A stretch of DNA of 64,000 nt from Torymus aiolomorphi (GCA_036365515.1 CM070876.1:121277810-121341809); one strand, 5' to 3'. Positions 20,880-33,900 are shown, counted from the first letter of the stretch. Translations and numbers: made by a program. The notes: a model not told the origin generated them from the sequence alone.

Positions 20880-21630
20880 TTTGTTTATTATACTCTCCTG
20901 AAAACTAACTTCGTGTGGGTTGTGTTGTGTTGGTCAGAGTACCTTCGGCCTAGGATCAGGGGCACCCGCTGGCGTACTCCCGGGAAGTTCCGCCACCCTG
21001 GTAGGCCGCAGTGGCCTCGTCGAAGCCCCTCACACCCCGCAGCAGCGTCCCGCCCGTGAACCACCCGGCACTGATACGGGAGAGGGATTATACACCGTTA
21101 TGCAGGGCAGCCTCCCTGCTGGTTAATGCAGGGTTCGGGCCCCTCATTACCGGCGGCCCAGGAGCGCTCTGGCCACTATCCGATGGCGGCCGGACTGGTT
21201 TTATCCGGTGTACCCTCTGCGGGCCGGGGTTGCGGGACCGCAAGCCAGCACAGCGAAGCCCGTGGCCCGTCGTCCAAAGGTTCTGCTGTGTAAGTGTCGT
21301 GCGTGTTCGTGTGTCAGTGTACTGCGTGTTAGAGGTGTTGTGTGTTTACTTCTTTGTGATGAGTGGCTGTAGCAGAGTCAGGTATCACTATTCTTGACTC
21401 TTTTTCCCTTCTCGCTTAATGAAGCTCGGACGTTCCCTTTTTAGGCTCCGTGACCCGCACGGGAAGGGTGTAACCCGTGATCCAGAGCCTCCGTCAGCCG
21501 TTTCTGTTGTAGCGTTGCTGTTGGAAGCATTGACGCGACAGAAGACGTTTCCAGCTGTCACGTACGTGGACGTGGAGGTTAAGCATTTACCTGTATCGGG
21601 TTACCCCTTTACAGAATATGACAGCCAAGA
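20880..21630 (-). other. 5' untranslated region of the R1-clade element
   Basis: GC-rich sequence between the ORF1 start and the right target-site duplication. It presumably holds the internal promoter, but no motif could be assigned. Plus-strand open frames through it have no recognised domain. Confidence 0.65.
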
Positions 21631-21643
21631 TAATAACAATATT
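21631..21643. repeat. Right target-site duplication of the R1-clade element
   Basis: TAATAACAATATT at the 5' end of the element; identical to 16253-16265. Confidence 0.9.
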
Positions 21644-21766
21644 ATCTTTGCTGTTAAAATTATTTAATTATCAGTTTTACCACTTTTTACCATCAGTTTT
21701 ATCATTTTTCAAACTGATATAAAAATGTGTTTTTATTTTGTATAATAGTATGATTAAAGTATATAC
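21644..21766. other. Short intron remainder next to exon 5
   Basis: AT-rich flank between the retrotransposon target-site duplication and the exon 5 donor. No features. Confidence 0.5.
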
Positions 21767-21882
21767 CTTCTGGAGTTTTTGGTGCATCATGCTCATCAGG
21801 AATTTCTTCCACTTTTTCATCGTGGTTATTGTTTTCTTTTCTGTGCTTCCTGTTTTCGCTAAGCCTTTGCGAATTCCATCAT
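21767..21882 (-). CDS. Split gene exon 5 (frame conflict)
   Basis: Acceptor ATTATTGCAG, donor GTATAT. The most gene-like frame is acidic (RKHRKENNNHDEKVEEIPDE, then HDAPKTPE) and joins exon 6 in phase 1 to give PEDADLSPTKTG. That frame contains TGA at bases 2-4 of the exon if the canonical acceptor is used. The frame predicted from exon 4 is open here but closes at a TAA in exon 6. Confidence 0.45.
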
Positions 21883-22016
21883 CTGCAATAATATAGTTTA
21901 AATGAAATTTATAATAAATACTTAGATAATAGAATCTTAATTAATTTATTGAATGTTCATTAAATTATTTTTAAAGACCGAATATATATAATTGTATTTT
22001 GATGCAATATACAAAC

Positions 22017-22108
22017 CTAACATGTTCAGTTTTTGGAGAATAGCCCAAGGTTTTTCTTTGTTTGTCATTATCGGTACCTGAGGAAATTCGTCTTCCGTTC
22101 CCGAAGAA
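22017..22108 (-). CDS. Split gene exon 4 (frame uncertain)
   Basis: Bounded by an AG at 22109-22110 (weak polypyrimidine context) and the donor GTTTGT at 22016. The frame predicted from exon 3 reads SSGTEDEFPQVPIMTNKEKP, then WAILQKLNML. A different frame of the same exon is the one that would connect to the open frame of exons 5 and 6. The conflict may reflect a real frameshift, an unrecognised splice site or a sequence error. Confidence 0.4.
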
Positions 22109-22435
22109 CTTTCAACATTTGTATTGTTTGCAATAATAATTGATAAATTTAAGTTATAATATATGTTTAAAAAGTTTATATTAGTTATAATTATAATTAA
22201 TTCGATTTCACTTAAAAAATTTATTAACTTAAATAATTGTCAAAATAAAAGATGAAAAATTAAATAAATAAATAAATGAAGGAATACATGTGTACGTATT
22301 TATCATTCAACTTGATAGTTTTCATTACAAAATTGTCAAACTAATTTTTGGAAAACAAAAAATGAATATTAATCTAATAGACTCTAAGTTATTTGAAATT
22401 CAATAGTTGTTTTTAAAGTATTTCTTTCTACCTAC

Positions 22436-22556
22436 TTTCTTTTGTCAGATTCGTTAGAAACGTCATCATCACATATCCCACTCGCAGATTGAACTGAAGG
22501 AAAGCTCGATCGTTGATCATCTGCTTTACCATTTGCATCCTTCACCCTTGTGGATC
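22436..22556 (-). CDS. Split gene exon 3
   Basis: Acceptor TGTATTAG, donor GTAGGT. Joined in phase 1 to exon 2, it reads GSTRVKDANGKADDQRSSFP, then SVQSASGICDDDVSNESDK. Ser- and Asp-rich with no recognised domain. It ends in phase 2. A second downstream donor would include a TAG, so the first was chosen. Confidence 0.55.
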
Positions 22557-22610
22557 CTAATACATTATTGCTTGAATTTTTAAATAGTTAAAAAAAACAT
22601 AAATTATTAA

Positions 22611-23216
22611 AGGGGTACTACAGTTAAAAAATTTTCTTTTGTATTTTAAAAAATATAAATTTTGACCAGTAATAATTTTTTTTATAGATATTATACTAAT
22701 ATAGTTTATTTTTGATGAAATAGAACCTACCAGAGGTCTGTAAACATCCATTGATACAAAGATATTGAGATTTTGAAATTTGTATCCTGCGTAACCTACA
22801 GGCTGAACCATTTGATATTTTTTAGTGGGATACGGGCCAAAATCTTTGATTTTTATATCTCCTTTGACTGAAGCTATTAGCATGGCTTAATTTTTTTAAT
22901 TAATATTTTTAAAGTCAAAAATATTAATTGGAAAATTTAAGGAATGCAAAGAGCTTCAGTCAAAGGAGATATAAAAATCAAAGATTTTGGCCCGTATCCC
23001 ATTAAAAAGTATCAAATAGTTCACCCTGTACGTTATGCAGGATACAAATTATAAAATCTCAATATCTTTTGATCGAATGGGTGTTTACAGACCTCTGGTA
23101 GCGCCTATTTCATCAAAAATACACTATATTAGTATAATATATAAAAAAAAATTATTACTGATCAAAATTTATATTTTTTTGGTGAATCAAAAAAAAATGT
23201 TAACTGTAGTACCCCT
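22611..23216. mobile_element. 606-bp foldback element flanked by TTAA, in intron 2
   Basis: The halves 22611-22884 and 22951-23216 are inverted copies with moderate divergence. The ends are AGGGGTACTACAGTTAA and its inverse. TTAA lies directly outside both ends (22607-22610 and 23217-23220), although the TTAA could also be part of the palindrome. No transposase. The open frames across it (108 and 61 codons) are the two arms read from opposite strands, not genes. Confidence 0.75.
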
Positions 23217-23253
23217 TTAATGACTCCTTATAATTGTAATGCTGGGATATTAA

Positions 23254-23361
23254 GCTGTCTCTACACGACGTGCCATGCGCCACGTGCCCTACATAAAGAC
23301 AGATATAGAAATCCTATAGGATTCTGTAGCGGCGGCTCGCGGCACGCCGTGTACAGGCAGC
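23254..23361. mobile_element. 108-bp MITE flanked by TTAA
   Basis: Ends GCTGTCTCTACACGACGTGCC and the reverse complement of the right end, GCTGCCTGTACACGGCGTGCC, form inverted repeats of about 21 bp. TTAA lies on both sides (23250-23253 and 23362-23365). The GC-rich ends contrast with AT-rich surroundings. Confidence 0.65.
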
Positions 23362-23611
23362 TTAAAAAGTAATATCTAGTCAATTATTATTAAAATTTAT
23401 TTTAATTCTTATTTATATTTTCAGAATTTAGTTGTATATTACATAGTTATAAAACCCAATTTTATTCAACTTTTAATCATATTTCTCAAAACTAATCATT
23501 TTTATATATTTTAACATATAAAAAGTATGATAATAAATAAATTTAAACCAATTTTAAGAAAATTAGAAAAAATCAAACATGAAAGATTTAATATTAATAT
23601 ATCTATACTTA

Positions 23612-24417
23612 CCCTGTTGAAAATATCCATGTGGATTTTACACTGATTTCCACATGGAATCCATATGGAATCCGTATGGAATCTATACGGATTCCATATG
23701 GATTCCATGTCGATTCCATGTGGAAATCAGTCCCAAATCGTCCTGTGGACTTCCACATGGAATTCCATATAGATTTCCTTATGAATTTTTCTACAAACAT
23801 TTGTAAAACAAAATCCGTATGGATTTCCATGTAGATTTCCATGGGGAAATCCAGGTAAAAACGACATGATCCATATAGATTTCCACATGGATTTCCATAT
23901 GGTAATTTTAATGTTTATAAAAATGTTTATTTATAAAATTGTTATATTTTTTTTTACTAGGATACATATTTTTGACAACAAGTACTGTAGAATCTTTTCG
24001 AAGAATTACATAAGAGGAAATTATAGTTTATAATTTTTTATGCTTTACTGATATGGTAAAAAACGTATCCCTAGTAAAAAAATTTAAAAATTTTATAAAT
24101 AAACATTTTTATAAACATTTAAATTACCACATGGAAATCCATATGGAAATCTACATGGATCATATCGTTTTTACCTGGATTTCTCCATGAAAAACTACAT
24201 GGAAATCCATGGGGATTTTGTTTTACAAATGTTTGTAGAAAAATTCATATAGAAATCTATATGGAATTCCATGTGGAAATACACAGGACGATTTGGGACT
24301 GATTTCCACATGGAATCCACGTGGAATCCATATGGAATCCGTATAGATTCCATATGGATTCCATATGGATTCCATGTGGAAATCAATATAAAATCCACAT
24401 GGATATTTTCAAGAGGG
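23612..24417. mobile_element. 806-bp foldback element rich in CATATGGA motifs, in intron 2
   Basis: The left arm (from CCCTGTTGAAAATATCCATG) and right arm (inverse of CCCTCTTGAAAATATCCATG) match over about 300 bp each, around a unique core (23940-24060). TA dinucleotides lie outside both ends. The arms are dense in TCCATATGGA, TCCATGTGGA and TCCGTATGGA, giving many nested small palindromes. The 60-77 codon frames are arm shadows. Confidence 0.8.
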
Positions 24418-24437
24418 TATAAATTAGTTATTATTAC

Positions 24438-24653
24438 CTGGTGAGATTAATGGAAGTTCGGTAGACAACTTGGGCAAATCAATCAATTTACTTTTTTTGG
24501 GTGACACCCCCGATTCAGAAGATGAGCTGATTCTCCTCATATGGCGGTTTTTACGTAAGCTTTTGTCCTTTTTCATTTGAAACTCTTGTTCAATATCTGA
24601 TGTTAAAAGGCCTATTTCCGCTTTTTCAACTGCCTCAATGTAAGAATCCGTTT
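24438..24653 (-). CDS. Split gene exon 2: Lys/Ser-rich linker
   Basis: Preceded by TTTGTCACAG and followed by GTAATAAT. Fully open for 71 codons, joined to exon 1 in phase 1. It reads TDSYIEAVEKAEIGLLTSDI, then a basic KKDKSLRKNRHMRRISSSSE stretch (possible nuclear localisation signal) and SPKKSKLIDLP. The YIEAVEKAE segment fits the end of the N-terminal module. Ends in phase 1, matching exon 3. Confidence 0.7.
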
Positions 24654-25493
24654 CTGTGACAAATTATTTTAATGTGAATTTAATACGGAGAAGAAAAACT
24701 GCATAAATTTAAAATTTGTAGAGAATAAGAATTATTTTTTCACATCTAAAGTACAAGTAACAACGGCCCTTTTTTATTTGGCATATCACATTATCATGAA
24801 TTTTCAAAGCTTGATTAAAATAATAGCGATTAAAATAATAGTGAATAATAAATAATATAATTAAAATAATAGTGATTAAAATAATAGAATCTTCAAAGCT
24901 TGATTAATTAATGCGTTATCACTTGGGGGTATGTTGGCATCTGTATTGAATTATATTAGTAAACAATATTTCTGTATTTTTCACGATTTTGTTTTGATTT
25001 TGTCTGATTCTATTTGCACGACAGATTTCGCAATATATAGGTATATTGTTTTGCTTTAACCTTGACTGAAGAAAGTATATTTACTAATATATAGATATAC
25101 CTTCAATACAGAATCTGTCGTACGAATAACCTCTCCGTTTAATTTTTTATTTTTACAATAAAACTAATTTATACAGTCTTCGTATGATATAAATAATTAA
25201 AAAAAAATAAAAAATGAATTGAAACAATGTAAAATTCGATGTATTAACCTGTAATTGACGCCAAAGTCCCATCAGAATTTTTGCATACATAAGAAGGAAA
25301 ATTTCCGCGAAAATCACAGGATTCACGAGCGTTCGAAAGCCGAATTGCGTCTTTCTAAGAATGGCATGGCTATATACCTATGCCCGGCTTTTCGGGGTAT
25401 GAGTATGAATTTTCTGTATGATGGATGTATGTATTTTATTTATTAAATACAGACATCCATATTTTATTTAAATAACATATATTTCGAACTTAC
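24654..25493. other. Intron 1 of the split gene
   Basis: AT-rich sequence without recognised elements. A TATATAGGTATA and a TATATAGATATACC motif near 25030-25110 form a weak inverted pair. The ORF at 25255-25446 has no recognisable domain. Confidence 0.5.
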
Positions 25494-25725
25494 CTGTTTC
25501 CAAATAAACTGCTTGCAACTTTTAAACTGTCCAATTGTTATCCGGTACTTTCCGTAAACTGATGGCTTTTGTGATTTTCCCATTGTCTGATCCTGAAGGC
25601 CACCACACGCTGGATCCATCTACGCTAATCCAGAAGTCAGGAACTGCTTCCACGCTCTTTTCGTCGTCAACCTCCGTAGGAAATGCAACAGCATACCACT
25701 TTCTTTTGTCTTCTAGAGTTATCAT
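25494..25725 (-). CDS. Split gene exon 1: Trp-rich N-terminal module
   Basis: Starts at the ATG at 25725 and reads MITLEDKRKWYAVAFPTEVD, then VEAVPDFWISV, SVWWPS, ITKAISLRKVP and NNWTV. This W-aa-V..VP..W...WP pattern is that of the N-terminal module of insect DUF4806-type proteins. The frame meets TAA at 25522-25524 but then continues naturally (KLQAVYLET) to a good donor, GTAAGT, in phase 1, which joins exon 2. The stop therefore looks like a nonsense change inside the exon. The GC-richer DNA upstream (25.73-26.46 kb) is the probable promoter area. Confidence 0.65.
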
Positions 25726-26460
25726 TTTTAACACCCGCTACTAACACTCTTTTAAGATTATAGACACAGTCGACACCGATGCTTCGAATGCACAAGGTAA
25801 TGTGATGGACTGCGAGAGGCAGGAAATACTTAGAAGGAGTAGAAAGCACGTGTCAGTTCGTGCATCGGCAACCTTGCCGTCCTGGGCACATACCGAATTA
25901 TTCGGCGGCAGTTTCGGCACCGGAGAGGAGGGTAACTGTCGGCGCGACGCCGCATAAGAAACCGAGAAAAGTCTCCACACCGTATATAGGTTCAGGCTCG
26001 CCGTATGTACCCCCTCCACTGCGATAGAGCGTGTCGGCACTGATGGTATACGTGGTGGCTGATATCAGTCCTCTGCGCCATGCTAGTGCTCATCGAAAAA
26101 CGTGGTGATCGCTATTATAGTACGTACGCATCGCCACAACAAGCCATGGTGATAGCGCTACTGATGATTTCTCTCCGTGGAGGAACCATCGAAGTGATGT
26201 TTCTTACTTGGAATGGCATGCCACTTTTGTTGTCTCTCTGTCTCTGTCGCTCTCGTGGTGCCTCATACGCGTGTGATGTGAGCGTGCTGCTTATTTACAT
26301 GATGAGTGAGCGTATGCACCGCCGGGCGGCACCGGCAACGCCGGTAACTTGTCCTGGACGAAATACGGCGTGTGAGAGGCTGCGAGCGGAGAAGGTCGGT
26401 AGAAGGCTGTGCGTGGTAACGACAGCATTTGCAACCTAGAGTATTACTAACAGGACGAGC
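25726..26460 (-). promoter_or_regulatory. Probable promoter/5' region of the split gene
   Basis: Base composition is GC-richer with many CpGs, in contrast to the introns. It lies immediately upstream of exon 1. No TATA box or initiator can be assigned with confidence. A 119-codon plus-strand frame (26080-26439) has no recognisable domain and was not called as a gene. Confidence 0.35.
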
Positions 26461-27816
<1,356 letters not shown>

Positions 27817-27846
27817 ATATATAGTAGATATATTAACATTAAGCAT

Positions 27847-27885
27847 GTGTTTGAAGTTTGCAACGTTGGGATCCAACGAAAAATC
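27847..27885. repeat. Left terminal-repeat copy bordering the satellite
   Basis: GTGTTTGAAGTTTGCAACGT, then TGGGATCCAACGAAAAAT, closely matches the left end of the small element at 49098 (GGGTCTGAAGTTTGCATCGT, then TGGAGTGCAACGAAATAA), in the same orientation. Confidence 0.7.
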
Positions 27886-27984
27886 GATTTTTGAAAAATC
27901 GCTTTTTTCCAATTGGACGGAGTTTATTATCATAAAAAATGATAAAATACATGTAAAAAACCAAAAACCATTAAGAAAACAAGC

Positions 27985-30900
27985 CACCCCCACCCTCCAA
28001 AGCACCCTTTACGTAGACCAATCCACAGAAAAAATCCTATTTTCGTTTCTTTTAGGTTTTTCCCCGATTTTATGATTGGATATGCATTCTGCCCATAAAA
28101 CTGTACCAAAAAAAAATTGGCGACCAAATTGAATCCCCGGAACACCCTTAAAAAGTCGATTATATAGGGGTGGAAGTGGAAAAAAAATTCTATTTTCGTT
28201 TCTTTTAGTTTTTTCCCCGATTTTATAATTGGTTACGCATTCTGGCCATAAAACTGTACCAAAAAAAAATTGGCGACCAAATTGAATCCCCGGAACACCC
28301 TTAAAAATTCGATTATATAGGGGTGGAAGTGGAAAAAAAATTCTATTTTCGTTTCTTTTAGTTTTTTCCCCGATTTTATAATTGGTTACGCATTCTGGCC
28401 ATAAAACAATACCAGAAAAAAATTGGCGACCAAATTGAATCCCCGGAACACCCTTAAAAAGTCGATTATATAGGGGTGGAAATGGAAAAAAAATTCTATT
28501 TTCGTTTCTTTTAGTTTTTTCCCCGATTTTATAATTGGTTACGCATTCTGGCCATAAAACAATACCAGAAAAAAATTGGCGACCAAATTGAATCCCCGGA
28601 ACACCCTTAAACAGTCGATTATATAGGGGTAGAAGTGGAAAAAAAATTCTATTTTCGTTTCTTTTAGGTTTTTCCCCGATTTTATAATTGGATATGCATT
28701 CTGGCCATAAAACTGTACCAAAAAAAAATTGGCGACCAAATTGAATGCCCCGAACACCCTTAAAAAGTCGATTATATAGGGGTGGAAGTGGAAAAAAATT
28801 CTATTTTCGTTTCTTTTAGTTTTTTCCCCGATTTTATAATTGGCTACGCATTCTGGCCATAAAACAATACCAGAAAAAATTGGCGACCAAATTGAATCCC
28901 CGGAACACCCTTAAACAGTCGATTATATAGGGGTAGAAGTGGAAAAAAATTCTATTTTCGTTTCTTTTAGGTTTTTCCCCGATTTTATAATTGGATATGC
29001 ATTCTGGCCATAAAACTGTACCAAAAAAAAATTGGCGACCAAATTGAATCCCCGGAACACCCTTAAAAAGTCGATTATATAGGGGTGGAAGTGGAAAAAA
29101 AATTCTATTTTCGTTTCTTTTAGTTTTTTCCCCGATTTTATAATTGGTTACGCATTCTGGCCATAAAACTGTACCAAAAAAAAATTGGCGACCAAATTGA
29201 ATCCCCGGAACACCCTTAAAAAGTCGATTAGAAAAAATCCCCGGAACACCCTTAAAAAAAATTCGATTATATATATAGGGGTGGAAGTGGAAAAAAATTC
29301 TATTTTCGTTTCTTTTAGTTTTTTCCCCGATTTTATAATTGGTTACGCATTCTGGCCATAAAACAATACCAGAAAAAATTGGCGACCAAATTGAATCCCC
29401 GGAACACCCTTAAACAGTCGATTATATAGGGGTAGAAGTGGAAAAAAATTCTATTTTCGTTTCTTTTAGGTTTTTCCCCGATTTTATAATTGGATATGCA
29501 TTCTGGCCATAAAACTGTACCAAAAAAAATTGGCGACCAAATTGAATCCCCGGAACACCCTTAAAAAGTCGATTATATAGGGGTGGAAGTGGAAAAAAAA
29601 TTCTATTTTCGTTTCTTTTAGTTTTTTCCCCGATTTTATAATTGGTTACGCATTCTGGCCATAAAACAATACCAGAAAAAAATTGGCGACCAAATTGAAT
29701 CCCGGGAACACCCTTAAACAGTCGATTATATAGGGGTAGAAGTGGAAAAAAAATTCTATTTTCGTTTCTTTTAGGTTTTTCCCCGATTTTATAATTGGAT
29801 ATGCATTCTGGCCATAAAACTGTACCAAAAAAAAATTGGCGACCAAATTGAATGCCCGGAACACCCTTAAAAAGTCGATTATATAGGGTTGGAAGTGGAA
29901 AAAAAATTATATTTTCGTTTCTTTTAGTTTTTTCCCCGATTTTATAATTGGTTACGCATTCTGGCCATAAAACTGTACCAAAAAAAAATTGGCGACCAAA
30001 TTGAATCCCCGGAACACCCTTAAAAATTCGATTATATAGGGGTGGAAGTGGAAAAAAAATTCTATTTTCGTTTCTTTTAGTTTTTTCCCCGGTTTTATAA
30101 TTGGTTACGCATTCTGACCATAAAACAATACCAGAAAAAAATTGGCGACCAAATTGAATCCCCGGAACACCCTTAAAAAGTCGATTATATAGGGGTGGAA
30201 ATGGAAAAAAAATTCTATTTTCGTTTCTTTTAGTTTTTTCCCCGATTTTATAATTGGTTACGCATTCTGGCCATAAAACAATACCAGAAAAAAATTGGCG
30301 ACCAAATTGAATCCCCGGAACACCCTTAAACAGTCGATTATATAGGGGTGGAAGTGGAAAAAAAATTCTATTTTCGTTTCTTTTAGTTTTTTCCCCGATT
30401 TTATAATTGGATACGCATTCTGGCCATAAAACAATACCAGAAAAAAATTGGCGACCAAATTGAATCCCCGGAACACCCTTAAACAGTCGATTATATAGGG
30501 GTGGAAGTGGAAAAAAAATGCTATTTTCGTTTCTTTTAGTTTTTTCCCCGATTTTATAATTGGATACGCATTCTGGCCATAAAACAATACCAGAAAAAAA
30601 TTGGCGACCAAATTGAATCCCCGCAACACCCTTAACCAGTCGATTATATAGGGGTAGAAGTGGAAAAAAAATTCTATTTTCGTTTCTTTTAGGTTTTTCC
30701 CCGATTTTATAATTGGATATGCATTCTGGCCATAAAACTGAACCAAAAAAAAAATTGCGAGCAAATTGAATCCCCGGAACACCCTTAAAAAGCCGAGTGT
30801 ATATGGGTGGAAATGGAAAAAAATTCTATTTTCGTTTCTTTTAGTTTTTCCCCGATTTTATAATTGGTTACGCATTCTGGCCATAAAACAATACCAGAAA

Positions 30901-33900
30901 AAAATTGGCGACCAAATTGAATCCCCGGAACACCCTTAAAAAGTCGATTATATAGGGGTGGAAGTGGAAAAAAAATTCTATTTTCGTTTCTTTTAGTTTT
31001 TTCCCCGATTTTATAATTGGTTACGCATTCTGGCCATAAAACAATACCAGAAAAAAATTGGCGACCAAATTGAATCCGCGGAACACCCTTAAACAGTCGA
31101 TTATATAGGGGTAGAAGTGGAAAAAAAATTCTATTTTCGTTTCTTTTAGGTTTTTCCCCGATTTTATAATTGGATATGCATTCTGGCCATAAAACTGTAC
31201 CAAAAAAAAATTGGCGACCAAATTGAATCCCCGGAACACCCTTAAAAAGTCGATTATATAGGGGTGGAAGTGGAAAAAAAATTCTATTTTCGTTTCTTTT
31301 AGTTTTTTCCCCGATTTTATAATTGGTTACGCATTCTGGCCATAAAACAATACCAGAAAGAAGTTAGCGACCAAATTGAATCCCCGGAACACCCTTAAAC
31401 AGTCGATTATATAGGTGTAGAAGTGGAAAAAAATTCTATTTTCGTTTCTTTTAGGTTTTTCCCCGATTTTATAATTGGATATGCATTCTGGCCATAAAAC
31501 TGTACCAAAAAAAAATTGGCGTCCAAATTGAATTCCCGGAACACCCTTAAAAATTCGATTATATAGGGGTGGAAGTGGAAAAAAAATTCTATTTTCGTTT
31601 CTTTTAGTTTTTTCCCCGATTTTATAATTGGTTACGCATTCTGGCCATAAAACAATACCAGAAAAAAATTGGCGACCAAATTGAATCCCCGGAACACCCT
31701 TAAAAATTCGATTATATAGGGGTGGAAGTGGAAAAAAAATTCTATTTTCGTTTCTTTTAGTTTTTTCCCCGATTTTATAATTGGTTACGCATTCTGGCCA
31801 TAAAACAATACCAGAAAAAAATTGGCGACCAAATTGAATCCCCGGAACACCCTTAAAAAGTCGATTATATAGGGGTGGAAATGGAAAAAAAATTCTATTT
31901 TCGTTTCTTTTAGTTTTTTCCCCGATTTTATAATTGGTTACGCATTCTGGCCATAAAACAATACCAGAAAAAAAATTGGCGACCAAATTGAATCCCCGGA
32001 ACACCCTTAAACAGTCGATTATATAGGGGTAGAAGTGGAAAAAAAATTCTATTTTCGTTTCTTTTAGGTTTTTCCCCGATTTTATAATTGGATATGCATT
32101 CTGGCCATAAAACTGTACCAAAAAAAATTGGCGACCAAATTGAATCCCCGGAACACCCTTAAAAAGTCGATTATATAGGGGTAGAAGTGGAAAAAAATTC
32201 TATTTTCGTTTCTTTTAGTTTTTTCCCCGATTTTATAATTGGTTACGCATTCTGGCCATAAAACAATACCAGAAAAAATTGGCGACCAAATTGAATCCCC
32301 GGAACACCCTTAAACAGTCGATTATATAGGGGTAGAAGTGGAAAAAAAATTCTATTTTCGTTTCTTTTAGGTTTTTCCCCCATTTTATAATTGGATATGC
32401 ATTCTGGCCATAAAACTGTACCAAAAAAAAATTGGCGACCAAATTGAATCCCCGGAACACCCTTAAAAATTCGATTATATAGGAGTGGAAGTGGAAAGAA
32501 AATTGTATTTTCGTTTCTTTTAGTTTTTTCGCCGGTTTTATAATTGGTTACGCATTCTGGCCATAAAACAATACCAGAAAAAAATTGGCGACCAAATTGA
32601 ATCCCCGGAACACCCTTAAACAGTCGATTATATAGGGGTGGAAGTGGAAAAAAAATTCTATTTTCGTTTCTTTTAGGTTTTTCCCCGATTTTATAATTGG
32701 TTACACATTCTGGCCATAAAACTGTACCAAAAAAAAATTGGCGACCAAATTGAATCCCCGGAACACCCTTAAAAATTCGATTATATAGGGGTGGAAGTGG
32801 AAAAAAAATTCTATTTTCGTTTCTTTTAGTTTTTTCCCCGATTTTATAATTGGTTACGCATTCTGGCCATAAAACAATACCAGAAAAAAATTGGCGACCA
32901 AATTGAATCCCCGGAACACCCTTAAAAATTCGATTATATAGGGGTGGAAGTGGAAAAAAAATTCTATTTTCGTTTCTTTTAGTTTTTTCCCCGATTTTAT
33001 AATTGGTTACGCATTCTGGCCATAAAACAATACCAGAAAAAAATTGGCGACCAAATTGAATCCCCGGAACACCCTTAAACAGTCGATTATATAGGGGTAG
33101 AAGTGGAAAAAAATTCTATTTTCGTTTCTTTTAGGTTTTTCCCCGATTTTATAATTGGATATGCATTCTGGCCATAAAACTGTACCAAAAAAAATTGGCG
33201 ACCAAATTGAATCCCCGGAACACCCTTAAAAAGTCGATTATATAGGGGTGGAAGTGGAAAAAAAATTCTATTTTCGTTTCTTTTAGTTTTTTCCCCGATT
33301 TTATAATTGGTTACGCATTCTGGCCATAAAACAATACCAGAAAAAATTGGCGACCAAATTGAATCCCGGAACACCCTTAAACAGTAGATTATATAGGGGT
33401 AGAAGTGGAAAAAAAATTGTATTTTCGTTTCTTTTAGGTTTTTCCACGATTTTATAATTGGATATTCATTGTGGCCATAAAATTCTACCAAAAAAAAATT
33501 GGCGACCAAATTGAATGCCCGGAACACCCTTAAAAAGTCGATTATATAGGGTTGGAAGTGGAAAAAAAATTATATTTCGTTTCTTTTAGTTTTTTCACCG
33601 ATTTTATAATTGGTTACGCATTCTGGCCATAAAACTGTACCAAAAAAAAATTGGCGACCAAATTGAATCCCCGGAACACCCTTAAAAATTCGATTATATA
33701 GGGGTGGAAGTGGAAAAAAAATTCTATTTTCGTTTCTTTTAGTTTTTTCCCCGGTTTTATAATTGGATACGCATTCTGGCCATAAAACAATACCAGAAAA
33801 AATTGGCGACCAAATTGAATCCCCGGAACACCCTTAAAAAGTCGATTATATAGGGGTGGAAATGGAAAAAAATTCTATTTTCGTTTCTTTTAGTTTTTTC

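Larger units (their letters stand above)
16266..21630 (-). mobile_element. Full-length R1-clade non-LTR retrotransposon with 13-bp TSD
   Basis: A 5.4-kb element in the large intron between exons 5 and 6 of the split gene, on the same strand. It has a 5' untranslated region (20880-21630), ORF1 with zinc knuckles, ORF2 with AP-like endonuclease and RT, a 3' untranslated region and a poly(A) tail (T-run at 16264-16300 on the plus strand). The 13-bp sequence TAATAACAATATT is found on both sides (16253-16265 and 21631-21643), so both ends are defined and the insertion is intact in length. The endonuclease and RT sequence place it in the R1 clade (R1/TRAS/SART/Waldo group), although it is not in rDNA or telomeric repeats. 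Stops and frameshifts make it inactive. Its GC content is clearly higher than that of its surroundings. Confidence 0.92.
12987..25725 (-). pseudogene. Split gene with DUF4806-like domain, 11 exons, probably decaying
   Basis: Exons inferred from open frames with GT/AG borders (minus strand): E1 25494-25725, E2 24438-24653, E3 22436-22556, E4 22017-22108, E5 21767-21882, E6 15724-15990, E7 14297-14386, E8 14034-14224, E9 13816-13924 (or to the stop at 13763), E10 13119-13215, E11 12987-13029. Phases agree for E1-E2-E3, E5-E6-E7-E8-E9 and E10-E11. The N-terminal exon has a Trp-rich module and the C-terminal exons resemble DUF4806, an uncharacterised domain common in insect proteins; this is recognition by pattern only. 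The middle is Ser/Lys/acidic and low in complexity. In-frame stops occur in E1 (TAA, 25522-25524) and E6 (TGA), and E4/E5 has a frame conflict. It is either a pseudogene or an allele or assembly with errors. Introns carry several mobile elements. Confidence 0.6.

Noticed and set aside
17173..21397. Plus-strand ORFs of 60-223 residues opposite the R1-clade element
   Set aside because: Antisense shadows of GC-rich retrotransposon coding sequence.
22557..24398. ORFs of 61-108 residues within the intron 2 foldback elements
   Set aside because: Paired frames on opposite strands are produced by the two arms of each inverted repeat.
26080..26439. 119-residue plus-strand ORF near the split-gene promoter
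   Set aside because: No recognised domain, no splice or expression evidence, and it lies in CpG-rich DNA where chance frames are common.
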